DNA of 64,000 nt, taken from assembly GCF_041381155.1 (NCBI RefSeq), contig NC_091138.1, positions 17,051,255-17,115,254 of the forward strand. Direction: 5' to 3'. This DNA comes from Argopecten irradians. Its lineage: Eukaryota > Mollusca > Bivalvia > Pectinida > Pectinidae. Shown one piece after another: positions 37,601-48,800 of this stretch. Positions within the stretch are counted from its first letter, which is position 1. Each line of letters opens with the position of its first letter. A program made the position numbers and the translations under genes. The notes beneath the pieces are model-generated. The model did not search any database. It was not told where the DNA came from and saw only the letters and a program-made list of their open reading frames with translations.

Positions 37601-40600
37601 ATACATCCAACAGACACCAAACCAAAACAACTGATATACACTCAACAGAAACTAAACCAAAACAACTGATATACACTCAACAGAAACTAAACCAAAACAA
37701 CTGATATACACTCAACAGAAACTAAACCAAAACAACTGATATACACTCAACAGACACTAAACCAAAACAACTGATATACACTCAACAGACACTAAACCAA
37801 AACAACTGATATACACTCAACAGACACTAAACCAAAACAACTGATATACACTCAACAGACACTAAACCAAAACAACTGATATACACTCAACAGAAACTAA
37901 ACCAAAACAACTGATATACACTCAACAGAAACTAAACCAAAACAACTGATATACACCCAACAGAAACTAAACCAAAACAACTGATATACACTCAACAGAA
38001 TCCAAACCAAAACAACTGATATAAACTCAATAGAAACCAAACCAAAACAACTGATATACACTCAACAGACACTAAACCAAAACAACTGATATACACTCAC
38101 AACAGAAACTAAACCAAAACAACTGATATATACACTCACAACACAAACCAAAACAACTGATATATACACTCAACAGAAACACTAAACCAAAACAACTGAT
38201 ATACACTCAACAGACACTAAACCAAAACAACTGATATACACTCAACAGAAACTAAACCAAAACAACTGATATACACTCAACAGAAACTAAACCAAAACAA
38301 CTGATATACACTCAACAGAAACCAAACCAAAACAACTGATATATACACTCAACAGAAACCAAACCAAAACAACTGATATACACTCAACAGAACTAAACCA
38401 AAACAACTGATATACACTCAACAGAAACTAAACCAAAACAACTGATATATACACTCAACAGAAACTAAACCAAAACAACTGATATACACTCAACAGACAC
38501 CAAACCAAAACAACTGATATACACTCAACAGAAACTAAACCAAAACAACTGATATACACTCAACAGAAACCAAACCAAAACAACTGATATACACTCAACA
38601 GAAACTAAACCAAAACAACTGATATACACTCAACAGAAACTAAACCAAAACAACTGATATACACTCCACAGAAACTAAACCAAAACAACTGATATACACT
38701 CAACAGACACTAAACCAAACCAACTGATATACACTCAACAGAAACCAAACCAAAACAACTGATATACACTCAACCGACACTAAACCAAAACAACTGATAT
38801 ACACTCAACAGAAACCAAACCAAAACAACTGATATACACTCAACAGAAACTAAACCAAAACAACTGATATACACTCAACAGAAACTAAACCAAAACAACT
38901 GATATACACTCAACAGACACTAAACCAAAACAACTGATATACACTCAACAGACACTAAACCAAAACAACTGATATACACTCAACAGAAACTAAACCAAAA
39001 CAACTGATATACACTCAACAGACACTAAACCAAAACAACTGATATACACTCAACAGAAACTAAACCAAAACAACTGATATACACTCAACAGAACTAAACC
39101 AAAACAACTGATATATACACAAACAAAACAACTGATAAACCACAGAATAAACCAAAACAACTGATATACACTCAACAGAAACTAAACCAAAACAACTGAT
39201 ATACACTCAACAGAAACTAAACCAAAACAACTGATATACACTCAACAGAAACTAAACCAAAACAACTGATATACACTCAACAGAAACTAAACCAAAACAA
39301 CTGATAACACTCAACAGAAACAAAACCAAAACAACTGATAACACTCAACAGAACTAAACCAAAACAACTGATATACACTCAACAGAAACTAAACCAAAAC
39401 AACTGATATACACTCAACAGACACCAAACCAAAACAACTGATATACACTCAACAGAAACTAAACCAAAACAACTGATATACACTCAACAGACACTAAACC
39501 AAAACAACTGATATACACTCAACAGAAACTAAACCAAAACAACTGATATACACTCAACAGACACCAAACAAAAACAACTGATATACACTCAACAGAAACT
39601 AAACCAAAACAACTGATATACACTCAACAGAAACTAAACCAAAACAACTGATATACACTCAACAGACACTAAACCAAAACAACTGATATACACTCAACAG
39701 AAACCAAACCAAAACAACTGATATACACTCAACAGAAACTAAACCAAAACAACTGATATACACTCAACAGAAACTAAACCAAAACAACTGATATACACTC
39801 AACAGAAACTAAACCAAAACAACTGATATACACTCAACAGAAACCAAACCAAAACAACTGATATACACTCAACAGAAACTAAACCAAAACAACTGATATA
39901 CACTCAACAGACACCAAACCAAAACAACTGATATACACTCAACAGAAACTAAACCAAAACAACTGATATACACTCAACAGACACTAAACCAAAACAACTG
40001 ATATACACTCAACAGAAACCAAACCAAAACAACTGATATACACTCAACAGAAACCAAACCAAAACAACTGATATACACTCAACAGAAACCAAACCAAAAC
40101 AACTGATATACACTCAACAGAAACCAAACCAAAACAACTGATATACACTCAACAGACACCAAACCAAAACAACTGATATACACTCAACAGAAACTAAACC
40201 AAAACAACTGATATACACTCAACAGAAACCAAACCAAAACAACTGATATACACTCAACAGAAACTAAACCAAAACAACTGATATACACTCAACAGAAACT
40301 AAACCAAAACAACTGATATACACTCAACAGAAACTAAACCAAAACAACTGATATACACTCAACAGACACTAAACCAAAACAACTGATATACACTCAACAG
40401 AAACTAAACCAAAACAACTGATATACACTCAACAGACACCAAAACAAAACAACTGATATACACTCACAGAACAAACCAAAACAACTACACTCACAGAACC
40501 AAACCAAAACAACTGATATACACTCACAGAACAAACAAAACAACTGATATACACTCACAGAACAAACCAAAACAACTTATATACACTCAACAGTAACTAA

Positions 40601-43600
40601 GTACTTCACAACAAAAATGTATTTCATATTGAGCGGTGTTTGGGTTTTATCAGTTTTATGTCCGATTAACAGCCAGGGTAAAGCCATGTAAAGTTTATTT
40701 GTTGAGACGAGCCGGAGTTCCTGTAGAAAAAAAAAACAATCATGCGATCACTACCTGGAAACATATTGCCCCACATGGATTTGAACTCACAACCCAGAGA
40801 TGGAAGGCTTGTGATAATATGTCGAGACATTTTAACCACTCGGACTTCTTATATTGTGCAGTTATATCTGTGTAACAGGACTGGACACTGACCAGACTAC
40901 CAATCCTTACCTGTGTAATGGCATCAACAGGGTGCTCCAGTAACACATTACTGTTCCCAATCTTCTCCACCAACATCTTTGATATCTGTTGTGACCCTCC
41001 CTGTCAGGAATATAATAGTAAATATCAAATAGTTTACATTTTGTGTTTGGAATAAATACCATACATTAAAAGGGTATTTTAACAGTGAAAATATTTAATT
41101 AAGTAAACAATATAATACAAGAAAAATATTACATTATCAATGATATAGCTTGTCTATAATGAAGTTTTTAATGTCAATTTAACACATAGTCAAAGTTTTT
41201 TGGGGTCTTAATGTGTTGTAACTTAGATGGATAAAAATTATACACTATTTTTAAACATCTTCCATTATTGTAATTTCATTTGCATCTATATACCACAAAC
41301 TGAAATACAATTTTTATCTTTATTTTATTGGTTGACACAGTTGGCCTTTAATTGGACAACACAGTGACCTTTGATTAAAATGATTTCATTCACACCAGAT
41401 ATTCCGTTATCTGGCACATTTTTGCTGCAAAATATTCATTTGTGAAAGGGAGGTAACTCTGATAGAAAGGCAGATCTCTGCAGTGACCTTTGTGAACTGT
41501 TATCAGTTAACCTGTCTACACGGATCATGTTTATGATAATGGTTGGTGTACAAGATATAAATGATATCAGGATTACAGAGACAAGCACCTGTCTCATCTC
41601 AACTCTCGTTATTAACTGGACATCAGTCATGTAGATATAGCCACTAAGTCCAACTTCATTTGTATGTTAAACACAGTATAAAGACCTGTCACCACCAGAA
41701 TGGTAAATTATACATGTACTTATTGAGTTAAGGGGTAGTTTGAATGCACTTTTACGACTGCTAAGACGACCATTTTTTAATCACAAAAGGATGATTTCTA
41801 AATAAGTTTCTAGTAAGAATCTAATTAAATCCAGATCAATTAGATTAGACTGACAATAAGAATGGAAACTGTATCAATAAATATGTGAAATAAATACTTC
41901 AGATCAATACCATAACTTACATTGATTTTTGACTCCTGTCCTGTGTTTTCGGATGCCTCTACTAAGGGTTGAATACCCCCGGCAGCGGACACGTACATCA
42001 GATAGAACAGGACAGAGACCTGGGACGCCTCTACTCCTAACATGGTTCTGTTGGCAGCATCAATACATTCCATAGCACCTAAATAATAATTATACACACA
42101 TAATTTATTCTTTCCTGATCAGTACTTTAATAGTAAAAAGTGTAATAATCTGTGCAAAATCCATTAAACAATGTTTTGTTAGTTTTTCAGAAGAGGTAGG
42201 TCAGCTCTTAATTAGTTTATAGGTACAGCAGGGACCTGGGTTTATGATGATTTTTTTTTTTCGTCACAACATAATCATTAACACGTACAATAGCTATTGT
42301 CTAATGAGGAAGATACATTTCTTAATGGACTAGATACACATTTAAAAGTGCCCATCAAGCATATTATATTTTAATAATTTTATTTTTAGCCAATTTATCA
42401 CCTCCATATACCTAGCAGTAATACTCACTCTTAGTCCACATGTACTTCCTCATGAAGCTGTCCAGTGACATACCATCCAACTCAGCAGCGTATTTGTGAC
42501 GTTGACAGTCGTACGGATCACTGACGTCCACCAGCTTCCTCAGCTTTTCTATCTTGACACAAAATCATCACCATCAGTAAAACCTTGTAACAAGAAATCC
42601 CAGACAGCCCTTACAATTCAACCGGAAGCTTTGACTTCTTGGTATTTCTACGTTCTTTTTTTTCACTTGCATATATTGCAGTAAAACATGGTTATCTTAA
42701 AGTTGGTGAGATAATGGTATAATTTGCTCTATCTGCACAGTATGTGAAATTTCCTCCATCTGCACAGTATGATTTACATGTAATGTGAAATAATGTATTT
42801 TGAAGTTAAGACCAATAGAACACACTACATCTTTGTAATTAAAATCAAATTTGGTCTTGGAGTCAATTAAGTCTGAGTTGACAAAGTTCAACTAGATACA
42901 TGATTAACAAACACTTTCTAAAATATCATTTATATTGATCTCTCCCATACTTGACAAGGTTATCATGTGGTTGCTAAGGATAATATAACTCTGTCTTCTA
43001 CCAAAGTAGGGAAAAGATAGATCACAGTGACACATGCTTGAAGATGACATCATTTGTTGAGATATCCCTTTCTCCCACCATTAACTGATTTGTCACCGTT
43101 TTTAGCCGTGGGAGATTTCTTTGTCAACCCTTAGGGTATGACAGATTGCGCGTGCTAACCTTTTGAACCTGAAGACAATGTCGTGCATTTTCGATGATTT
43201 CATCAATGAAGACAATGTCGTGCATTTTCGATGATTTCATCAATATTGACTTGCAGACGATGGAACCGTGTTCATGTCACGGTGAAAATGCTTCTGTTTA
43301 GGGTATTATCTCTTCTCTTTCTTTTGTATGTGGGAGAAAAAGAATCATTCCCTACCTATGAGGGTGTGTCAACAAAATCACAACCCTCAGGAGAATTCCT
43401 GAATATCCAACCCTCGGAAAGCCTTGGTTGGACGTTCATGAACTACTCCTCGGGTTGTGATTTAATTTGTTGTCACACCCTCTAGGTTGGAAAAGATTCT
43501 ATTAGTCCACCTGACAAACCAATGTAAGATTCTATTATTTTCATTTAACCTGTATAGTACTTCTAACACAACTGATAGTGAATTCCCTTTCAGACTTTTT

Positions 43601-45718
43601 TTTTTATTGTCATCCAATCTAATATAATTCTCACATAATTTTTCATGCATGGTTAGTTTACCCTATTTATCATGCACTGTAGGTCAATGAGAGCTAGTCC
43701 AGATAAAGATGGTATATCAGAAGTGTAACTAGTCACTGCATCTCCTCCCAGCTGCATGAACTTCCGCCCCTGTATGTACTGTGGGTAAGTCTTCAGACCC
43801 AACTCGTCCAACAGCTGGGTGATATGGGGCTGACACCTGGATTCACATCACAAAAAACTTTAATTTATTATATATATATAAACGTTAGAATTACATTTCT
43901 CATTTTATGCATGCATAACAGTTATTTCATACTTTATAACATGCAAAGGCTAGGGTTTGAACCATTGGAGTGGTCACCCATCCAAGAGCCGTTGAGAGAA
44001 TCACGCGACGTTGGTTCACTACAATACACAAACATAACACTCATCTGCACAACTACCATGACTACAGATGCTATCTATTTCACTACCCACCCATGTCTCT
44101 CACCGGAAAGCTATGTCTCCAAAGCTTCCATGGTGTCTGAGAAGATCCAACAGAATGCTAGACCTATTCGCTGCCACCAAATGTAATTAGCCAAGGTCAC
44201 AATAGTTTTGATATAAACCAAAGGAGTAGTAACTTGTCTTTTTTACCTTAAACACCATATCTACGGTATTTATGATCTAAACCCTACTATAAATACAATG
44301 CTGTCATCATACCTGCCGACCCATTGCCCTCCAAGGTCCCAATGGTCTTTATTGCCTCCATGGTCTAACTCAACTGTGAGCGTTCTTCCACCAACACGAT
44401 CTGTGATGAAAATTTAAATATTTATAACATGCAACTTATTCATTGAAATATATGTGAATATATATTTTCACAGCTATTAATGCTTTAAAAAGTTTTCATA
44501 AAAAGCTTCTGAAAAAGGATGTCTTTGAAAGGTACTAAAAATTATCAATTAACCTAGAACAAAATATTATCCTGGATGGATCTTCTTGAATCTGGAAACT
44601 GGAAAATTGAACATTTATCGGTCAAATGAAAGAAATATCTTTTGTCTGCTTCCATGTTCCATGTAGATGTGATACTGTCAAGTCCATGTGCAGATGGGGC
44701 ATTGTGTCAAGAGCCTGTGTATATATGTGATATTATTGTGTGAAGTCCTTGTGCAGAATGACCATTGCATCAACTTGCAAGTCCTTGAGTATATGGGATA
44801 TTGTATTGAATCATTGTGTAGGTGTAATAGTGTCAGTCACTGTAGAGATAGGACATTATGTGAACTCACTGTGGAGATAGTATATTTTATCAGGTCCCTG
44901 TGTAGTTGGAATTATTATGTCAAGTCCCTGTGCAAATGGGACACTGTCAAGTTCATGTGCATATGAGACATTGTGTAAAGTGACTCAAGTCTCTGTGCAT
45001 GTGGGTTATTGTGTTTTGTCCCTGTGTTAATGTAAAAATGTGTCTAGTCCCTGTGCATTTGGGATATAGTGCAAAATTATATTACAGACATAAGTGGATA
45101 GTGTGTCATGTCCCTGAAGAAATGGGGTATTGTGCCAAGTCCCTGTGCATGTGGGATATTGTGGAAAATCTGTGCATATTGGATATATCGTATTCAACCC
45201 TATGCTTAAGCGCCCATGTCCCTATAAGCGCCCCTTCCCCTTTTTGATGCCTCAATTTCAATTGCCCAAGCATAAATATAGACCAAAACTACACAAAACA
45301 GTATAGATTTGCAGTAATAGCGTCTTCTTAGCACCTTTTCATTGTTTCAATTTTGTAAACGCACTGGGCGCTTATTGGGTCGAATACGGTAGTATGAAAA
45401 TGAACATGTCAATTTTAATTCCCTGTACATATATGGGGTACTGTGTCAAGTCCTTACATACATGTATGTTGTATTGTGTCAAGTCTCTGTGTGTATGGAA
45501 ATGGAATTTTGTGTCAAGTCCCTGAGTTGATGGTACATGTACATAAGGTAATGCTAGCTGAATATAGTGTTATCTTTTCTACCTTTGGCTTCCAAGACTA
45601 TAACTCTGAGGCCAGGGTCTTTTCTGTGTAGATGATAAGCTGTAGTCAGCCCGGACAGTCCCCCACCAACTACCACTACGTCCACATCTAGACTACTCGG
45701 ACCGCTCGGCTCATCCAT
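28667..45718 (-). CDS. Flavin-containing monoamine-oxidase-like protein, 532 aa, 11 exons
   Basis: Exons (minus strand, coding): 45718-45583, 44400-44313, 43836-43662, 42552-42429, 42078-41921, 41000-40911, 31101-31014, 30864-30764, 30075-29896, 29531-29344, 28937-28667. All junctions are GT-AG and phases join without a break; the sum is 533 codons including TGA. Family members oxidise amines with FAD, releasing aldehyde, ammonia and H2O2. The N-terminal dinucleotide fold is [11 protein letters not shown] (Gly18, 20, 23), followed by LEAKDRVGGRT (43-52) and [10 protein letters not shown] (66-75). The C-terminal FAD motif is [11 protein letters not shown] (445-455). Lys313 in RMPMGDIIK matches the active-site lysine of MAO. 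The tail (513-527, [15 protein letters not shown], flanked by Lys/Arg) suits a membrane anchor like that of outer-mitochondrial MAO. Length is close to the 520-527 aa of human MAO. The cysteine that binds FAD covalently in MAO is replaced by Ala420, so the exact substrate is open. Confidence 0.93.
30088..30170. repeat. Short tandem duplication in intron 8
   Basis: AGATTATAAGCTCTAATTG and the following TATACTTTATCATAATT occur twice, about 46 bp apart, just upstream (in gene sense) of exon 9. Confidence 0.85.
31270..31440 (+). mobile_element. tRNA-derived SINE fragment, plus orientation
   Basis: Contains CTCGTTAAGATGTCCAGACA, ACCACAAGCCCACCACCTC and CACAAGTTCAAATTCTGTG, then GTGGGGCAGTTTCCAGG. 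The last part resembles a B box (GGTTCAAATCC type). The order matches the inverted copy at 40630-40870. It lies in intron 6 of the amine oxidase, before the satellite. Confidence 0.55.
31441..31932. other. Intron 6 sequence, nothing recognised
   Basis: Unique AT-rich intron sequence between the SINE fragment and the satellite. Confidence 0.4.
31933..40600. repeat. Giant 35-bp tandem satellite, about 248 units, in intron 6
   Basis: The unit contains CTGATATACACTCAACAG followed by a 17-nt A/C-rich half (AAACYAAACCAAAACAA). Period is exactly 35 bp (for example 33311 and 33346). Two sites in the unit vary independently (A or C, and T or C), giving four common types, plus recurrent rarer forms (TACATCCAAC, CTCCACAG, TATATACACTC). 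On the plus strand the consensus has about 19 A, 9 C, 5 T and 2 G, so the transcribed sense RNA would be U/G-rich. Ragged patches with lost bases (about 32150-32220, 33240-33270, 34255-34285, 35280-35330, 36890-36915, 39110-39150, 39300-39350 and 40440-40560) look like uncorrected read errors. True copy number is therefore uncertain. Confidence 0.98.
40630..40870 (-). mobile_element. tRNA-derived SINE copy, minus orientation
   Basis: On the minus strand it reads CCGAGTGGTTAAAATGTC (A-box type), ACAAGCCTTCCATCTCTGG and GAGTTCAAATCCATGTGGGG (B-box type), then CTTTACCCTGGCTGTTAAT. This is a tRNA-Leu/Ser-like head followed by a conserved body. The short open frames over it are artefacts. Confidence 0.7.
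42945..43530. repeat. Third member of the hairpin-repeat family, in intron 3 of the amine oxidase
   Basis: CTCCCATACTTGACAAGG, GTGGTTGCTAAGGATAA and CAAAGTAGGGAAAAGATAG follow the same order as the blocks at 14150-14215 and 16250-16330. A nested foldback (43362-43481) then joins GGGTGTGTCAACAAAATCAC with its inverse …TTGTTGTCACACCC and holds AACCCTCGG and CTCGGGTT steps like the 14-kb hairpins. It is strongly diverged from them, so the family is old and dispersed. Confidence 0.65.
43171..43244. repeat. 37-bp direct duplication
   Basis: GAAGACAATGTCGTGCATT and the following TTCGATGATTTCATCAAT occur twice in tandem (43171 and 43208). Confidence 0.9.
44655..45540. repeat. Degenerate minisatellite in intron 1, period about 30-35 bp
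   Basis: The motif GTGTCAAGTCCCTGTGCATA plus TGGGATATT recurs roughly twenty times with heavy divergence. It is interrupted at 45187-45391 by a MITE. Plus-strand frames of 62-92 codons across it follow the repeat and are not genes. Confidence 0.75.
45187..45391. mobile_element. MITE with CGTATTC…AAGCGCC ends
   Basis: The left end TCGTATTCAACCC…TTAAGCGCCCA and the right end TGGGCGCTTATTGGGTCGAA followed by TACGGTA are inverted complements with a few mismatches. About 205 bp, non-coding, inserted in the intron 1 minisatellite. Confidence 0.65.
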
Positions 45719-45843
45719 ATCACCAGAATAAACTGGTAAACTCTGGTGTACTACAGCTTTAGACTAGGATCAAGGACGACCTTGTGAATTTTATCGTCTA
45801 AACGATCACAGCAGACAACCAGACAACGAACAAAACGGAGAAA
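45719..45843. promoter_or_regulatory. Shared bidirectional promoter region of the amine oxidase and GST genes
   Basis: The 125 bp between two diverging start codons (ATG at 45718 minus and 45844 plus) must hold both 5' UTRs and the core promoters, unless upstream non-coding exons exist. No TATA box is seen. A TTTTATCG GATA-like site lies in the middle. Both enzymes handle amines or xenobiotics, so co-expression is plausible but not shown. Confidence 0.6.
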
Positions 45844-48800
45844 ATGGATCAAACTGAAAAGACAGATGACATGCAGCAGATGACATTGTACATGTATCCA
45901 GATTACAGGTCTCAGAGGTGCATCTGGCTAGCTAAAGGTAATTCGGTGAAGTGCGAAAAAAACATACACTAAATATAGTTCCGACCCAAATGGAGATGTG
46001 GGTCACAAGTAAGATTATAAAGACACTGCTTCTTTAAAGTCTACCTGTATATGTACACATTGAGTTGACAATATGAAAGAGTTATTTCCCTAGTTCTATA
46101 TTATATTTCAAACCGATATTTATTTTTTTGTAACATGACCTACATGTACAAGTACAACCAAGGACGTATATGAATCCTTGGTACAACACATACACTTACA
46201 CATGTAACATGTTACATATATCAAATATTATAGGTCTACACAACCTTGCCTACACCATAGCATATAGACTTAAAATAACTTTTATACTGTGTGTCTATTG
46301 AAATTTTGAAAGAACGGGGAAATAATGAAAAGTAAATTATACTTGAAGGTAATTAATCATATAAAAGGTCATTTATCATGACATAGATGCAGTATACATG
46401 TACTTGCTATTACAAAATCCACCATACTAGTATGTAAATTTTAGCATATGCCACACAGGATTTTCCCCCCCATATGCATTTTTTTCAGACGATTGAATTA
46501 TGGATTTTACTTTGTATGTGCTTCTCGTCTGTTCAATGCTTGGAGGTGTAAGGGAAAGTGAAAGTAGATATCTTCTGGTCATAACAAGAAAGTGAAAATA
46601 GACCCGGTCCATCCTTCAGTGCCAGCCTGATACACTTTGTAACAAGCGTCGCTAAGGCCACACGAAGTGACTTGGTGACGAACCTCTTACACGCCACAAG
46701 TTCGGTGGCAGCGGTGGGATATTTAGGATGTATTGACCATTGAAGCGAGGATATTAACAATGACAAAGACTGACAATGCTGTATCTGCCGAATATCGACA
46801 GAAAGTAGATTTTTTGAATGTTACCTGCATCAAGTGACTTGGTGACGAATCCCGTAGCACCATCAGTTTAATTGGTGGCAGCGGTGGGATCTTCAGGATG
46901 TAAGCGTTGCAGTTGGGATATAAATAAAAAGACAAATGACAATGACTGACACTGCTGCATCTGCCTAATTTCGAGAGGAAGCATATTTTTACAATGAGTA
47001 TTACCTCCAACAAGAGGTGCTTTGGTTCTGTCCTGTGGGCAAGGTACCCTAAAGTCTAACAGGATATCCCAGATCTTTGCGACATCAGCTGGATGATATA
47101 CATGTATCATGGTCACGTGAACAAAGAATAACTTCTTTGGTTTTCATATTCTCATTTTCTTTCAAAATGAATATACATAATAATGATAAAAACGGAGCAG
47201 TATAATGGTCTACGTTTTCGTAAAATATCCCTGCACATCTTTCTCAGAAGTAGCAGTGGCAAACTTCAACTGTCAAAACTAAGATTCCCGTCGACCTTGC
47301 TACTTGGTGCCCTATCCTGACATGACTATGTTGAATGAAGAACTAATTGAGTCCTATTTGCGAAGAGACCCTTTCGACAATTTTAAAGAAATAAAATGGG
47401 GGTAACAAACTTCAGTTGGAATTCGAAATCGCCGCTTGACGACCGTTTTCTGTTCTGTAGACCATCTCGTCTTTCTAGTTAAAGAACACCCTGTCAAATA
47501 GTCAAATTCAGAGTATCACACAGAAAGTCTTATCAACAACTATTGTTTGGACGGGTTTAACGGATAAGCATATACCTTTAATGTAATGGTAATTATCGTA
47601 AGTATGATACGCAGTTCAAACCTGTTCACTAAGTAATTACAAACTACCCAACACAGGGTATATAAAGTGGGGGTTTTCACAGACCATTGCTCTTAGTTTC
47701 TGGCATATTTCACATAATGCCCATGTGTTGTCGGTGGAGTGCAAAACACATTCTGCGCAAAAATGAACTCAATCTCAGAAACGATTTCAGGGGAGAAATA
47801 TACTGTCTGCTTGCGGAGTCAATGATTGAGTTTGCTGGTGATACACGTTTCCCAGTACTTCTAGACGATCATATTCATTTTGTTTTACCATGATAAATAT
47901 CTTGGAGGGGTAGAAAGCATACTTCCTATGCTTGGTGGGTCTTTAATATTAAATATTTCGGAAACTGTGGAGTACCAACATTTGCTAAAGTTACTTTCTT
48001 TTGCAGGAAGTCTTTTGCCAGGGGCACTGAATTGGAGATGGATTTAAGCACAGGGACCTGGCACGAAAAAATTTAACCAATATAGTATACATATATATAT
48101 TATAGTATCAAGGGTATGAACTCGGCGGTCGAGAAAAACGAACCTATTTTCTTAAAACCGTGATTATTTTAATAAATGGGTTCTATACAACATTGACGGA
48201 TATCTTACCTTAAAGAGAAATAATTTATCTTTCCATTGAGTGCTTGATGAACAAAATTGGCCAAGTATTGACGAAGTTATGGCTTGATGAATCGGGAAAT
48301 TTGCTAAAAATATGCTAGGTAGACATTTCCCTGTCCGGTCGAAATGTCGTCTCGGCTCTAATGGGAACCTCAAAAACCAAGCCAAAATCACAAAATCTAC
48401 GCTTGTGGTGGTAAACAGTACCCATAACTGTGTTCATCCACAATCTCCTTTGGAGGTGTCATGACCCGTACTTTGTAGAAACTCCATTTAAACATCGTGT
48501 AGCTCACTTACTTCAACAGTCACCGCCATGTTCATTTACTTCAATACTTGGCCAATTTTGTTCATCAAGCACTCAATGGAAAGATAAATTATTTCTCTTT
48601 AAGGTAAGATATCCTTCAATGTTGTATAGAACCCATTTATTAAAATAATCACGGTTTTAAGAAAATAGGTTCGTTTTTCTCGACCGCCGAGTTCATACCC
48701 TTGATACTATAATATATATATATGTATACTGTTAGTTAAAAAAATCGTGCCAGGTCCCTGTGGATTTAAGGTGTTGATGTCTATTTTGGAATAGTTTTCC

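Noticed and set aside
32086..37676. Minus-strand frames of 63-74 codons ([11 protein letters not shown]…) within the satellite
   Set aside because: The 35-bp unit is not a multiple of three, so translation cycles through all frames and soon hits stops. These are repeat artefacts.
31933..40600. CRISPR-like array
   Set aside because: Units are head-to-tail without unique spacers, in a eukaryotic intron, so this is a satellite.
40630..40870. Functional tRNA gene
   Set aside because: A- and B-box-like motifs are present, but no complete cloverleaf or acceptor stem is seen and the sequence continues into a SINE body.
46660..47020. Retrotransposon leader or primer-binding region (GGTGGCAGCGGTGGGAT)
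   Set aside because: No terminal repeats, gag or pol nearby; only a short tandem repeat can be supported.
48164..48648. Two frames on opposite strands sharing one C-terminal peptide
   Set aside because: They are the two arms of the hAT-type MITE read in opposite directions.
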